From the NCBI GenBank assembly GCA_047637875.1, contig JBLJBH010000027.1, positions 1 through 64,000 on the forward strand: 64,000 nt of DNA. The letters are read 5' to 3'. Both the position numbers and the translations under genes were made by a program. Position 1 is the stretch's first letter, and every line of letters begins with the position of its first letter. Shown piece after piece: positions 34,901 through 45,352 of the stretch. The notes beneath the pieces are model-generated. The model did no database searches and was not told the DNA's origin. It saw only the letters and a list, made by a program, of their open reading frames with translations. The DNA comes from UBA7396 sp047637875 (GTDB lineage: Bacteria; Patescibacteriota; Gracilibacteria; BD1-5; UBA6164).

Positions 34901-35283
34901 GCTTCAGCTTCAGTAACCATATCATTTGGTCTGAATTTAGCATTAGCAGCAATGAAACCAGCTTTTAAAGCAGCTTCAGCATATTTACATCCCCAGTCAG
35001 AAGCTGGAAGATCTGAAAATTTACCTTCACAAGTTTCAGTAACTTCAACTGAAGATAAATTCATCATAACTTTTAACATTTCTCTTCTAGTAATGTTTGA
35101 TCCTAAGTTATATTTAGAAGGATCAGCAGAGTTATCAACGATAACACCAAGAGAAGCTAATCTATTAGCAGCGTCAACAGAAGCATCAGCAGCTTTAACT
35201 CCTACAACTGGACTAACTATTGATAAAACAATAGATAAAGCAGCAGCAGCAGCAGTAACTTTTTTAAATAAAGTATTACTCAT
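31915..35283 (-). CDS. Secreted S-layer-like surface protein with SLH-type N-terminus
   Basis: 1122 residues. A signal peptide (KVTAAAAALSIVLSIVSPVV, ending near KAADA) is followed by two or three S-layer-homology-like units at about 35-190: NRLASLGVIVD, GSNITRREMLKVMMN, DWGCKYAEAALKAGFI and RPNDMVTEAEALKMIM. An acidic linker (DDDSDVNLDDLFGDLFDEDG) leads into about 900 residues of repetitive Ser/Thr/Val-rich beta-sandwich domains. Glycine is mostly GGT/GGA: the first 285 residues contain no UGA. That bias plus simple, Ala-rich composition suggests high expression, as for an S-layer or envelope protein. A structured leader of nearly 400 bases precedes it. Confidence 0.8.
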
Positions 35284-35676
35284 ATATAAATATAAGTTAA
35301 TAAATAAAATAATACAAAATATTTAAAGTAAAAACTTTAATATTCTATATTTTTGTAGAAAAAGGGTTATAAATCCTTTCTCAATACCAATTATTACTAC
35401 ATAAAATAGTAAATCGGAAATTTAAAGAGTATCCGATAGCTCTTTTTTAGAGTTTTACCTCTAAAAGGTTAAAGCCTTAACCTGAAGTTTGCATATGCAT
35501 AACTCAGGAAGGAAAAAAATAATCCCCCCTACGGGTACTTCGCCTTTCTAAAAAAGGAGATTTAAAAAGATTCTCCTTATCAGCTCTCCCTTTTTTAAAG
35601 GGAGGTTGAAGGGATTAAAAATTACTCTTTTCCTTCCTGCTTTATACAAAGCAAAAACAAGCCAAAAACTTTTAGT
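35284..35676 (-). ncRNA. Long structured 5' leader (or separate small RNA) before the S-layer-like gene
   Basis: No protein gene fits here. On the transcript from the promoter at 35711-35683 there are several hairpins: GGTTAA/TTAACC (35467-35482), TTTTAGAG/CTCTAAAA (35446-35467), TCGGA/TCCGA (35413-35436) and a TGCATATGCA palindrome in CCTGAAGTT...AACTCAGG (35481-35508). CAGGAAGGAAAA near 35628-35640 can pair with TTTTCCTTCCTG near 35504-35517 across two inserted repeat copies. No known riboswitch, RNase P, 6S, SRP or tmRNA signature was recognised. It is either an mRNA leader affecting stability or translation, or an independent RNA. Confidence 0.4.
35520..35616. repeat. Two dispersed palindromic repeat units in the leader region
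   Basis: The unit at 35520-35558 (AATCCCCCCTACGGGTACTT...) resembles 35830-35876. The unit at 35582-35616 (AGCTCTCCC...AAAGGGAGGTTGAAGGGATT) is nearly identical to the one at 45415-45450, which encodes the MurB C-terminus. Confidence 0.7.
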
Positions 35677-35682
35677 GATGCG

Positions 35683-35711
35683 ATTTTATCATAAAAATAA
35701 TAAAATTGCAA
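35683..35711 (-). promoter_or_regulatory. Promoter upstream of the structured leader
   Basis: On the minus strand, TTGCAA (35711-35706), 17 bases, TAAAAT (35688-35683). It lies about 400 bases before the S-layer-like ATG, implying the long leader. Confidence 0.6.
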
Positions 35712-35829
35712 AAAATTATTGTTTTTTATTCAGAATATGTTAAAGAACAAAAAATACTACTCCAAATTATAGAGTTTTTAAAAAAAAGTCAAATGTTATA
35801 TAATAGTTTTCACACTTTCTTCACATTCA
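35712..35829. other. AT-rich intergenic stretch
   Basis: Between the leader promoter and the repeat pair. A plus-strand TATAAT-like box (GTTATATAATAG near 35800) is visible but no gene follows it. Nothing else supported. Confidence 0.3.
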
Positions 35830-35927
35830 AAAATCCCTCCCCCTCGTTCCTCGGGTACTCCCTTTGAGAAAGGGAGATAAAAAAAATCCCCCTTTTCCAA
35901 AGGGGGTGGCTGAAAGCCAGGGTATTA
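35830..35927. repeat. Tandem pair of dispersed palindromic repeats at the end of the pilus operon
   Basis: 35830-35876: AATCCCTCCCCCTCGTTCC...CTTTGAGAAAGGGAG. 35885-35927: AATCCCCCTTTTCCAAAGGG, then GGTGGCTGAAAGCC. The second overlaps the stop codon of the pilC-like gene, and its CCCCCTTT/AAAGGGGG hairpin could double as a transcription end. Confidence 0.75.
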
Positions 35928-37076
35928 ACTATTACTAACTGTATCAGCTAAGTTCATTATTGGTTGCATTATAGCTATAGCAATAAATCAAACTACAACT
36001 GCCATAGTTACTATAATAATTGGTTCAAGTAATTTATTTATAACATTTATAGTATTATCTACTTCTTCATCATAAAAATCTGCAACCTTTAAAATAATTT
36101 CATCAACTTTAGCTGTTTGTTCTCATATTTGGATCATTGAAACCATCATTTCTGGAAAAAGTGGGTCATCTTCTAGAGATTCATATATTTTTAATCATTT
36201 TTTAATATCATCTCTTAAAAACAAAATTCTTTGTCTATAAACCTCATTTCATACTGCATCTGATGTAATTCTAAGAGATTCGACTATTGAAACTCATGAT
36301 TTTAGCATTCAAGACAAAACTCTAGAAAATTTAGACAAAATTATTTTTTGACTTACCATACCAAAAATAGGTATTTTTAGAATTATTTTATCAAAATGAT
36401 ATTTTCAAGATGGTGTTCTTTTCCAAATTATAACAGAAACAACACTTCAAACAACTATTCAAATAAATAACCACCAATAGTAAACAAAAAAATCAGATAT
36501 CATTATAAGTATTTGAGTAGACAGAGGTAAACTTGCAGCTCAATCAAATATTTCTAAAAGTTTTGGAACTACCATAGTCATCATAACAACTACAACTCAG
36601 ATAACTACTAAAACTATCATAGCAGGATACATCATTGCTGATTTTAATTTTCAGTTAATTGATGCTATTTTTTCAACTTGATCTGCTAAATCTTTAAGTG
36701 ATGTATTTAGTTTTCAAGTTTTTTCTCAAGATTCTATCATTCAGATTTCTGCTGGAGAAAATGAAGATGGAAATAAACCTAAACATTCAGATAGTCATTT
36801 TCATTCTTTTAGTTCTTTAGAAAATCTTGAAAGAATAAGTTTCAAGATAGTTTCTTTTTTTTCTTGTTTTTCTAAAATAGCTACTCATTTTGTCAAAGTA
36901 ATTCAAGCATTTATCATTGTAGACAATAAACGAAAAAATATAACTTTATCTTTTACTGTTAATGTTTGTTTTGATAATAAATAAGCATTGATCTTATCCA
37001 TTAATGATAAATCATTTTGTACTTTATTTGATTTTTTTTGCCTTTTTTCCTCATCTAATATGAATATATCTGACAT
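35925..37076 (-). CDS. pilC: Type IV pilus inner-membrane platform protein (PilC/GspF family)
   Basis: 383 residues with the duplicated T2SF domain. The first repeat has FFRLLSTMINAGITLTKGVA and FPSSFSPAEIGMIESGEKTG. The second has FSRVLSGMLKSGVSIVESL and DPLFPEMMVSMIQIGEQTAK. Each repeat is followed by membrane helices, the last being IIIVTMAVVVGLIAIAIMQP. PilC anchors the assembly ATPase and passes pilin subunits into the fibre. It is the last gene of a four-gene pilus operon, 24 bases after pilB. The stop codon overlaps a palindromic repeat. Confidence 0.92.
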
Positions 37077-37100
37077 ATTTTAATAGTTATATTATAATTT

Positions 37101-38369
37101 TTACCCATTTTGAGTTTTAGCTACAGCATATACTTCCTGTAAAGAAGTATGTCAATTTAATGCTTTTATAATTCAGTCTTGTTCTAAAGAAATCATTCAG
37201 TCTTTTATTGCTTGTTTATTTATATTAAATGCACTATCTCAAGCTAAAACCATTTCTTTTACTCCATCTGACATTTCAAGTACTTCATAAAGTCAGACTC
37301 TTCATTTATATCAAGTATTATCACAATGTTCACATCAAACTGGTTTATAAAATTTTGGTGATTTTAGAATTTCTTCTGGAACTCTTAGTGTTAATTCTTC
37401 TTTTTTTGTAAGTTTTATAGCATTTTGAATATCTAAAAGAGTTTCTTTATCTAAATCATTTAATCAAATCTGAGCTTTACAATGTGGACAAAGTCTTCTT
37501 ATAAGTCTTTGAGCAATTACTGCATTAAAAGAAGCCGGAATTAAAAATGGTTGTATTCACATTTGAATTACTCTTGTTAAAGTTTCAGCTGCAGAATTTG
37601 TATGTATTGTAGACAAAACAAGATGTCATGTCAAAGATGCTTCAATAGCAATTTCAACTGTTTCTTTATCTCTCATTTCTCATACCATTATAATATCTGG
37701 ATCTTGTCTTAAAGCTGTTCTAAGTCAATAAGCAAAAGTATATCAAATTTGTGGTTTTACTTGAGATTGATTGATTCCATCTACTTGATTTTCTACAGGG
37801 TCTTCAAGTGTCATTATATTTACATTTTCTTTATTAAGTATACTTAAAGCTGCATACAATGTTGTAGATTTACCAGATCAAGTTGGTCCAGAAGTTAAAA
37901 CTATTCAGTTTGGTAAAGATATAGCTTTTTTAATTAAATCTAAATTTTGTCATTCTATTCATAAATCTTCTAGTTTTGGTATTTTTTTAGATTTATCAAC
38001 TATTCTCATTACTATTTTTTCTCAATGAACAGTTGGAAGAGTTGAAACTCTCAGATCAAGAGGTTTTTCTTCAATAGTTTTGCTAATTCTTCAATCTTGA
38101 GGAATACGTGATTCATCTATTTTTAATTCTGACATTATTTTAAATCTAGCAACAATTCATTGATGTAAGAAGTTTTGATATTCTAAAATTTCTTTTAATT
38201 CTCAATCTATTCTATATCTAAGTCTAACAAAAGAAGAAAGTGGTTCAATATGAATATCTGAAGATCACGACAAAACAGCTCATAATATCATATAATCACA
38301 TATTAATTGAACATTTTCTCATGAATAAACTAAGTCTTTTAAGTTTTCTATTGTTTCTTTATAGTTCAT
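37101..38369 (-). CDS. pilB: Type IV pilus assembly ATPase (PilB/GspE family)
   Basis: 422 residues, shorter than typical PilB because the N-terminal MshEN (GspE-II N) domain is missing. The N2 domain has SGSSDIHIEP and VRLRYRIDGEL. Walker A is LTSGPTGSGKSTTLYAAL, the Asp box RTALRQDPDIIMVGEMRD, and the His box HLVLSTIHTNSA. A tetracysteine zinc site, CPHC and CEHC, lies near the C-terminus. The ATPase powers pilus extension. No retraction ATPase (PilT) is seen here, but the lack of an N-terminal domain leaves open which motor role it fills. It sits 18 bases after the PilO-like gene. Confidence 0.92.
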
Positions 38370-38387
38370 AGTTTTTTATTTTAAAAA

Positions 38388-39650
38388 TTATTTTTTGTTT
38401 TCATCTAATTTAACTGAAGATACATATTGTTCTAAATTTCATAATTCATAATTTATAGTAGTAGCACTTTTATATAAATTATTTAGGTCTGTTTTTTTCT
38501 TCAATCATGCCTCTATTTTTTTAATTTCTTTTTCCATATCAGTTAAATATAAATCAATAGTTTTTAAAGTTGAAACTATTTCTACTATATTTGAATTTAA
38601 TAATAAAGTTTTTCTATTTTGTGCTTTAGTTAAAGTATCTTTAACATTTTTAGACATATCTTTATATTTTTTTATAACATCTTCAACGTATAATTCTATT
38701 TTATAAGTTGGTAGTCATTTTACATAAAATTTTAAGTTTACTATAACATTATACTCATCATTTTTTTCAAATCCATTTCTTACAAAATTTAAAAATCATT
38801 CAAGTGATAATTGATTAGTTGTTCTTAAAGAACTAGAGGTATCTATATATTTTGAAAATTCTATTGTTTCAACATCAACTAATTTATTTTCATAAACATT
38901 GTAATCAAAAGTTCTTTTTTGTCATGAAATAGTTCTATTAATTAAATTATCTTTATGAAATACTATTGAATTATCATTTATATTTGAAACACTTCAAACA
39001 TTTTGTAAAAAATATAAAAATTCAACTATATCAGCTTTTCTTCAAACTAAGTCAAGTTTTAAAGGAATATAAAATAATTGTGTTGATAAATTTTCACTTT
39101 TTTTATCATTTTCTTGAACTAAAATCAATTTATCTATTCATATTTTTGAACTAGTTCTAAGTTGAAAAGTTCTAAGTAATGATTCTACATAATTAACAAA
39201 AGCTAAATCTGTCATATTTCACTCAACTGAAAATCATTCAGTATAAGAAGGTAATACTTTTGACATTTTTTCATCTCTTTTTTTAACAAGATTTGATTTA
39301 TTTATCTCGTTTATATAATCCTCTTTTTCTTGTAAAAAAGCTAAATAATCTATATTTTTAGAATTTGTTAAGTTATTTTCATAAAATGTTTTTCCATCTT
39401 GAGATAACATTTTTTTAATTGATTCATCTTTTGTTTGAGATATAAAATCACTATAACTTAGTCAATTACTTTTTAATTTTTCATAAACATCTATTTTTGT
39501 TATTAGATCTTGTTTCACTAAAGATATTTCACTAAATTTTGGATAGATATAAGCTATAAATCATACTAACAATATAAATGTTGCTAATCATGATACAAAT
39601 ACTTTATTATACAAAGTACTAATTTCTATTTCTAATTCACTTTTTTCCAT
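38388..39650 (-). CDS. Pilus-operon membrane protein, PilO-like by position
   Basis: 420 residues. A short cytoplasmic start (MEKSELEIEISTLYNKVF) precedes one membrane helix (ATFILLVGFIAYIYPKF, about 22-40). A coiled-coil-rich region and mixed alpha/beta segments follow in the external part, with further coiled coil at the end. This topology, cytoplasmic tail then one helix then coiled coil then ferredoxin-like domain, is that of PilO/GspM alignment proteins. I see no sequence signature strong enough to name it. It lies between another single-pass protein and pilB, where PilN/PilO usually sit. Confidence 0.65.
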
Positions 39651-39659
39651 ATTTTAAAA

Positions 39660-40565
39660 TTATAAAGATAAGTTATTTTTTAAATTATTATATTTCAATT
39701 TCAATTCAACTTTTGTCTTTTTAACATAAGGTCATTCTCAAACCACTTCTGAGTCAAATATTTTTTGTTTATTAATTATTTGGAAATTGTATGATGAATT
39801 TTTCTCTATAAAATTTATAAAACTTGCTGCTTGTGTAATACTTGTTCATTCTATTAATGAAGTTTTTCTATCTCAAGTATCTCAAACTATTCATAATCAT
39901 GAATTATTATCAACTCTTTCCCAACTTGAACTATAAATTTCACAAGTCATATCTAAAGTATTATCTCAATTAATTTTAATAGTTTTACAATCAACTAATT
40001 TTTTATCTCAAGCTGAGAAATCATTTTTTAATCTATCAAAATCATTTAATATATCTAAAACTTTCAATTTATTCATTTTATTACTCATCAAAAAGCTAAC
40101 TTCTTTTGAGTTAACAAAATTTTCAATAGTATATAAATCTCATGTAACTAGAGATAATTTAGATAAAATTTCATTTTTTAATGTAGATGTTTTTGTTCCA
40201 TAATCTGTAACTAAAGAAGTTATAGATGAACAAAAATCTCAAGTATTTTTATCTTGTAAACTTCATAATATAACAAAACAAAATGGATCTAAAAATGATT
40301 TAGAGTAATTTTCCTCATTATTTTGAGCTTTTACATATAAAAAAGATAAAACAAACATTATAAATAAAAATATATTTAAAACTCATAGTATTGTTAATGT
40401 CATTTGTAGATAATATTTTTTATCTTTTGGTTGTTTTTCTTCTTGTTTAATTTCTTCTTTTCCAAAATCTAGCTCTCAAGATAATTCTTTAAATATATTA
40501 TCTGAATAATTTGATTCTTTATTTTCAGTTGTATTAACTGAATTTTCTTGTTTTTGTTCTTCCAT
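39660..40565 (-). CDS. Pilus-operon single-pass membrane protein, function unknown
   Basis: 301 residues. A hydrophilic, glutamate-rich cytoplasmic part (about 1-50) with IFKELSGELDFGKEEI is followed by one membrane helix (LTILGVLNIFLFIMFVLSFL). An external domain with a coiled-coil-like segment and a C-terminal beta-rich half follows. It is first in the operon, after a good promoter. By position it may correspond to PilN or another alignment-complex subunit. Its external domain loosely parallels the next gene's product (both end in a domain with a FINFIEKN/FLNFVRNG-type helix), so the two may be distant paralogs that pair. Confidence 0.6.
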
Positions 40566-40594
40566 ATTTATAAATTAAAATATATAACATCACA

Positions 40595-40623
40595 ATAATA
40601 ACATATATTCAAAAAAATTACAA
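40595..40623 (-). promoter_or_regulatory. Promoter of the pilus operon
   Basis: On the minus strand, TTGTAA (40623-40618), 17 bases, TATTAT (40600-40595), 30 bases before the first ATG. Confidence 0.6.
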
Positions 40624-40643
40624 AAAAAATCAGCTAGACATTT

Positions 40644-40681
40644 AAAAAAAGTAAGTTTTAGTTTAAAACTTACTTTTTATT
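40644..40681 (-). terminator. Terminator of the DinG-like gene
   Basis: AAAAGTAAGTTTT / AAAACTTACTTTT hairpin with T's on the minus strand. The gene's stop codon lies inside it. Confidence 0.8.
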
Positions 40682-43296
40682 AAGCTTAAAAAGCTTTCTG
40701 AACTTCACGTTTTTATATTTATATCATGAGGAAAACTTGACCTCATAGTTACTCACCAATTAGTAGAATAATATCTATCATCAAGTAAAACAACTATTCA
40801 AGTATCTTTTTTTGTTCTTATAAGTCTTCAAAATCATTGACGAGTTTTTATAATAGCTTTAGGTATAGAATATTCTCTAAAACCATCACGATACAATTTT
40901 GATCTGGCTTTAAAAATAGGATCAGTAGGAACCAAAAAAGGGAACTTATGTATAAATAAATATTTTAAATCATCCCCGGGAATATCAACTCATTCCCAAA
41001 AACTATCCGTTCATAGAATCACTGACGAGTTTGCATTGTTTTTAAAATGATTTGCTATTTTATGTTTACTTCCAGCAACTCATTGAGCTAAAACTGAAAC
41101 TCATAGTTTTTTTAGAGGAATATTTAAAGTCAAAAACAAATCTTTTATAGCATTAAAACTTGTTAACAAAATCATAGAATTACCACGCACAATATTTAAA
41201 AAGTTTAAAATAAACTCGTTAATTCTAGGATTGTTATATTTTATAGAACCTAAATCATTTGGGATAAATAAAAGCGCTTGGCGAGAATAATCAAAATCAC
41301 TTTCTAAACTTTCAAACTGAAAATCTTCTAAATTTAAAACATTATTAATATATGAAAAATTATCATTTATTTTTAGAGTTGCTGAAGTTAAAGCTATACT
41401 ATCAACTTTATCCCACAAAATATTTTTCAAAAAATTTCATGTGTTTAAAATAGTGTAATATAAAATATTATTTCCATTTTTCGCAATAGAAAACATCGGG
41501 ATATAACTAGAAGATGATGTTTCATCTAAACAAACTTTTAAAATACTCAAAATATCTTCTAAGTTTCAAATCTCAGTTTTTAGCAAGTTAAAAATTTTAT
41601 CTGGTGAAGTTTGTAGGTGATTAAATATTTCAATAAACTGGATTTCAATATTGTTTAATAAATTTTTTACATCTTTATTTTCTTCAAAAAAATCTTTTTC
41701 TATTAGTCAATCAAAATTTTCATTTCAAAATGTGTTTTGTTTAATCGTATAATCTAAAAACAAATCAAAAGACAAAGATATCAAAGAAAATAAGTTTTCA
41801 AATTTTTTGTCTATGTTGTCTATAGTAAAATTTGATTTTTTTAGAATATTTTCAAGCTTTTCAATACTTTCTTTTAGGCTTTGAATAGAGAATTGTTTAA
41901 TATTAGCATCTGTGGTTGTATCTTCTAGATTATGCGCTTCGTCTATAATTAAATTTTTAATTTGTCCAAAAATTCATTGAGTAGAAACTGCATCTTGAAT
42001 AAGAAGTGAGTGATTTATAATAACGATATTTGAGTTTTGAGCTTTATTTCTGGCTTTAAAAATATGTTCATAAAATTTATAATCATTACTATCAAATAAA
42101 ACTAAAAAATGATCTGCATTTATACTTTTTGAATAAAAAAATTCATTTGGATAAAAATTTAATTCATCCAACTCTCAAAACTCAGTATCAAAAAGCCATA
42201 AACAAACTTTCGAAAAAAAAGTAGTTTCATCTACACTTAATTTTCAAGCATTTAAAATATAATCAAAATATCTGGAAATAGAAAAATAATTTTTTCTTCA
42301 TTTTAGCTTTGAATATGAAAAATCATATCAAATATTTTTTCTTAAAAATTCTAAATCTTTATAAAAAATCTGGTCTTGAAGTGCTTTTGTATTTGTTGAA
42401 ATAACTACTTGTTCTTGTCTTTTGAGGGCATAAATTATAGAGGGGATTAAGTATGCAAATGTTTTTCAAACTCAAGTTGGAGCTTCTATAACGAGTTTTT
42501 TATCATTAAATAAAACATCTTCAATTTTTAAAGACATATTTAATTGATTTTCTCTCAGTTCAGAATTAGGAAGATTTTCAAAAATTTCTTTAATATTTTT
42601 TGTATGTATCTCTTTTTCTTGGGTATCTTCTTTTTTAACTTCTTTATACTTTCAAACTACTTTTAGAGTTTTTTTGATAAATTGATCCTCAGAAATAGTC
42701 AAGGTTTCAAAAGAAAAATAATTTTTATAGTATTTATAATTTGAAGAGTCTGACTTTGAAAATATAAAATTTAAAAGTTCTTTTTTAGAGTTTGGTAATT
42801 TTTGAAAACTTTTAAATATCTTTTCAAAAAGCTTAACTGTAGCAATAGTATCATCTAAAGCTCTATGAGCTCAAATAAGCTCTATACCTAAAGCTTCACA
42901 CAAACTTCACAAATTAAGTGATTTTTCATAGGGAAGAATAATATTTGCAAGTAAAAAAGTATCAAGAACTATATTTTCACTTATATCAATTCAATTATTT
43001 ATTAAAAAATCTCTATCAAAATTGGTATTGTGTCATAAAATCGGAGCATCTCAAATAAAATTTTCTATCTTTTGTTTAAGTTCATCATCTAAAAAAGGTG
43101 CATTTTTTACATCTTCATCAAAAATATTTGTGATATTTGAAATCACTTCTGGAATAGGAATTAGAGGGTTTATGAGTGTAGAAAAAGTTTCAATAATTTC
43201 AAAAGTATTTTCATCAAATTTTACAAGCGCAACTTCAATAATTTTATCAGTTTCTTTTAAAACTCACGTAGTTTCAAGGTCTAGAGCGACAATCAT
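40663..43296 (-). CDS. dinG: DnaQ-like exonuclease fused to DinG-family helicase
   Basis: 877 residues. The N-terminal DEDDh exonuclease (about 1-170) has IVALDLETTG, GHNTNFDRDFL and HRALDDTIATV. The rest is an XPD/DinG superfamily 2 helicase with VIEAPTGVGKTFAYLIPSII (Walker A), IIDEAHNLE (DEAH box), SATLKIND and DSFWEGVDIPGDDL, ending with RQGFGRLIRTKKDTG. The fusion is the arrangement of Firmicutes DinG, where nuclease rather than helicase activity has been reported. No Fe-S cysteine cluster is obvious. Likely in DNA repair. The last residues (SFLSLIKSKF) are encoded within the terminator stem. Confidence 0.9.
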
Positions 43297-43332
43297 TTAG
43301 GATTTTTTATATTAAACATTAAATATAAAATT

Positions 43333-43359
43333 ATTATAGTTATTTAATGGAAAAGTAAA
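43333..43359 (-). promoter_or_regulatory. Probable dinG promoter
   Basis: On the minus strand, TTTACT (43359-43354), 15 bases, TATAAT (43338-43333), about 37 bases before the ATG. Confidence 0.5.
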
Positions 43360-43394
43360 ATTGACTTTCATTTTTTTTAAATAAAATACCAATA

Positions 43395-43545
43395 CTTTTT
43401 TTGTTATCCATTGGAGTTGAAATTGAAAAAAGGAAATACTGGTTGGAAACCTGGCCCCTCATTATTTGCTCAAAGGCGCATGAAGAGAACACCCCCCCAA
43501 CAACAAGAGCCGAATAAGAAGTAAAATCCCTTCTTCGACTCATGC
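43395..43545. other. GC-rich, high-complexity island upstream of dinG, unidentified
   Basis: About 150 bases with markedly higher G+C than everything around it, including ACACCCCCCCAACAACAAG and GGAAACCTGGCCCCTC. A minus-strand frame from ATG 43543 to 43340 would encode 67 residues (starts MSRRRDFTSYSALVVGGVFS) without using UGA, but its ATG sits inside the loop-side of the neighbouring terminator and no ribosome-binding site is visible. It could be a small RNA, a short foreign insertion or a small gene. It is not recognisable as tRNA. Confidence 0.3.
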
Positions 43546-43573
43546 AAAAACGCGACCTATGGTCGCGTTTTTA
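43546..43573 (-). terminator. Terminator of the nrnA-rsuA operon
   Basis: AAAAACGCGACC / GGTCGCGTTTTT, a three-base loop, perfect 12-base stem. The strongest hairpin in the window. Confidence 0.9.
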
Positions 43574-44278
43574 CTTTATATTCAATCTTTTAAAAAGTTC
43601 ATCTTTTTCTTTTTTTGTTAATGCTTTATATTCTCACTCTTTCAAGTTTCAAAGCTCAATATTTTCTATTCTAATTCTTTTAAGTTTTTTAACTTCACTT
43701 CAAACTTTTTCAACCATTCTTCTAATTTGTCTATTTCTTCATTCTGATATGGTTATAGTAAATTTTCCTGATGAAACTCTCTCAACTCTTGCTTTTTTTG
43801 TATAACTTCCTAAAATAAAAAGTCCATTTCTCATCTTTTCTAAACTCGCATCAGAAATTGGTCCAAAAGTTTCTACAATATATTCTTTTTCATGATTATA
43901 GCGAGGGTGCATCAGAAAATTTGCCAGTCTTCAGTCATTGGTCATCAAAATTAATCAAGTAGTTTCTTTATCAAGCCTTCATATTGGAAATACTCTTTTA
44001 TCAAGTGGAATGACATCTAAAATTGTTTTTTCATCACTTTGTGCACAAGTGGTTACCACTCATCTTGGTTTATTCACTTTGTAGTATAAAAGCTCATTTT
44101 GCTCTTTTACAGCCTCTTTTCACATTTCCACCTTGTCTACACTTGGGTCTATCATTTGTCCAATTTCGGCTCTTTTTCCATTTACTGTTATGAGTCCTTG
44201 ACTGATATAATCTTCCGCTTTTCTGCGAGAACAAATTCAAGCCTGTGATAGATATTTATGTATTCTAAGTTTTTCCAT
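43571..44278 (-). CDS. 16S/23S rRNA pseudouridine synthase, RsuA/RluB family
   Basis: 235 residues. An S4 RNA-binding domain (RIHKYLSQAGICSRRKAEDY, then GLITVNGKRAEIGQMID) is followed by the catalytic domain with YYKVNKPRGVVTTC and VFPIGRLDKETTGLILMTND, in which GRLDxxTTG holds the catalytic aspartate. The motif EGRNRQIRRMVEKVG places it in the RsuA/RluB/RluE/RluF group. Which rRNA uridine it modifies cannot be told from sequence. Its ATG overlaps the upstream stop codon by one base (TAATG), so the two genes are translationally coupled. Confidence 0.92.
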
Positions 44279-45249
44279 TATAGTTTAATATTATAGGTTT
44301 TAAATTCTTCTATTTGAGCCTTTGTGGTAAATCCAGAAGCTTTTTTGTGTCATCCACCATCAAACTTTTTCGCAATTTGTGTCAAATCTATATCATCTCT
44401 TAAGGTTCTCAGAGAAGCCTTTACATATTCTCATTTTTGAGTTAATAGAGTAGAATATTTTATTCATTCTGCAGTATTGAGATGATCGATAACTCCAGAA
44501 ATTTCTTCGTAAGTAGAATTATAACTATCCAGCATAGATTTATTTACATATGAGTACAAAACTCCATTTTCATCAATAAAACTATCTGAAAGTATTTTTC
44601 CCCAAAGTTTTATAGTTGATAGTGTATTATTTTTAAAAAATTTGTCTACTATTATTTGAAAATTTGCCCCATATTCTAAAAGTTTTGAAGCAAACAAATA
44701 AGTAATCTCATTAACATTTGAATGTTTAAAACCTCAAGTATCGGTATAAATTCCAGCGAGCATATTCGTAGCAGCAACTTTTGAAATTTTTAAATCAAGC
44801 ATAACCAATATTTCAAAAACTATCATCGTAGTAGATGAATAAGTAGTATTGAGAATATTTTGTTTTGCATAAAGTTCGTTTGTAATATGATGATCAATAG
44901 AAATAGTATTATAAGTTTTTGAGTCAAATAATTCAGGAAATGTTTCATCAAACCCAGTTTGAGTTTTACTTCCACTATCAAAAAATATTATAAGGTCATA
45001 ATTTTTAGGATGAAAATCTTGTTTAAATCTATTGGTATGAGTAAGAAATCTGTATTTTTCAGGAATGATATCAATACAAATCAAATCAATATTTTTATAC
45101 AAAAAGTTATTTTTTATGGTTTCAAAAAAAGCTGTTACAGAACCTATCGTATCAATATCAGGATTTTTGTGTGATACGAGTGCAATATTTTTTGATAATT
45201 TAATTTTTTCTAGTAGTTGATTATAAACTCTTCTTTTTTTGTCCAGCAT
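44278..45249 (-). CDS. nrnA: DHH/DHHA1 phosphoesterase, NrnA-like
   Basis: 323 residues. The DHH motifs run in order: ALVSHKNPDIDTIGSV, LIIFFDSGS, ISIDHHITN and the central MLAGIYTDTGGF. The DHHA1 domain ends with KKFDGGGHKKASGF, the substrate-binding glycine block. NrnA-type enzymes degrade short oligoribonucleotides and 3',5'-pAp. The length matches the family (about 310-340). Two glycines of the motifs are UGA-encoded. It is first gene of a two-gene unit with rsuA. Confidence 0.9.
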
Positions 45250-45278
45250 TTTTCAGCAAGATTAATTGATAAGGGTTT

Positions 45279-45305
45279 ATAATAACGATTTTTTTCTATA
45301 TTCAA
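45279..45305 (-). promoter_or_regulatory. Probable promoter of the nrnA-rsuA operon
   Basis: On the minus strand, TTGAAT (45305-45300), 15 bases, TATTAT (45284-45279), about 30 bases before the ATG. Confidence 0.45.
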
Positions 45306-45352
45306 ATTTATAAGTGTTGCCTTTTTGATGAAATAATGGAAAGTTTAAATAT

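Noticed and set aside
34952..35326. A 124-residue plus-strand frame opposite the S-layer-like gene
   Set aside because: It is antisense to the clear signal-peptide and SLH region, with no promoter or family match; a by-product of the Ala-rich codons opposite.
43395..43545. A tRNA gene in the GC-rich block before dinG
   Set aside because: There is no T-loop GGTTCGAAT/C-type sequence, no acceptor stem pairing and no CCA end.
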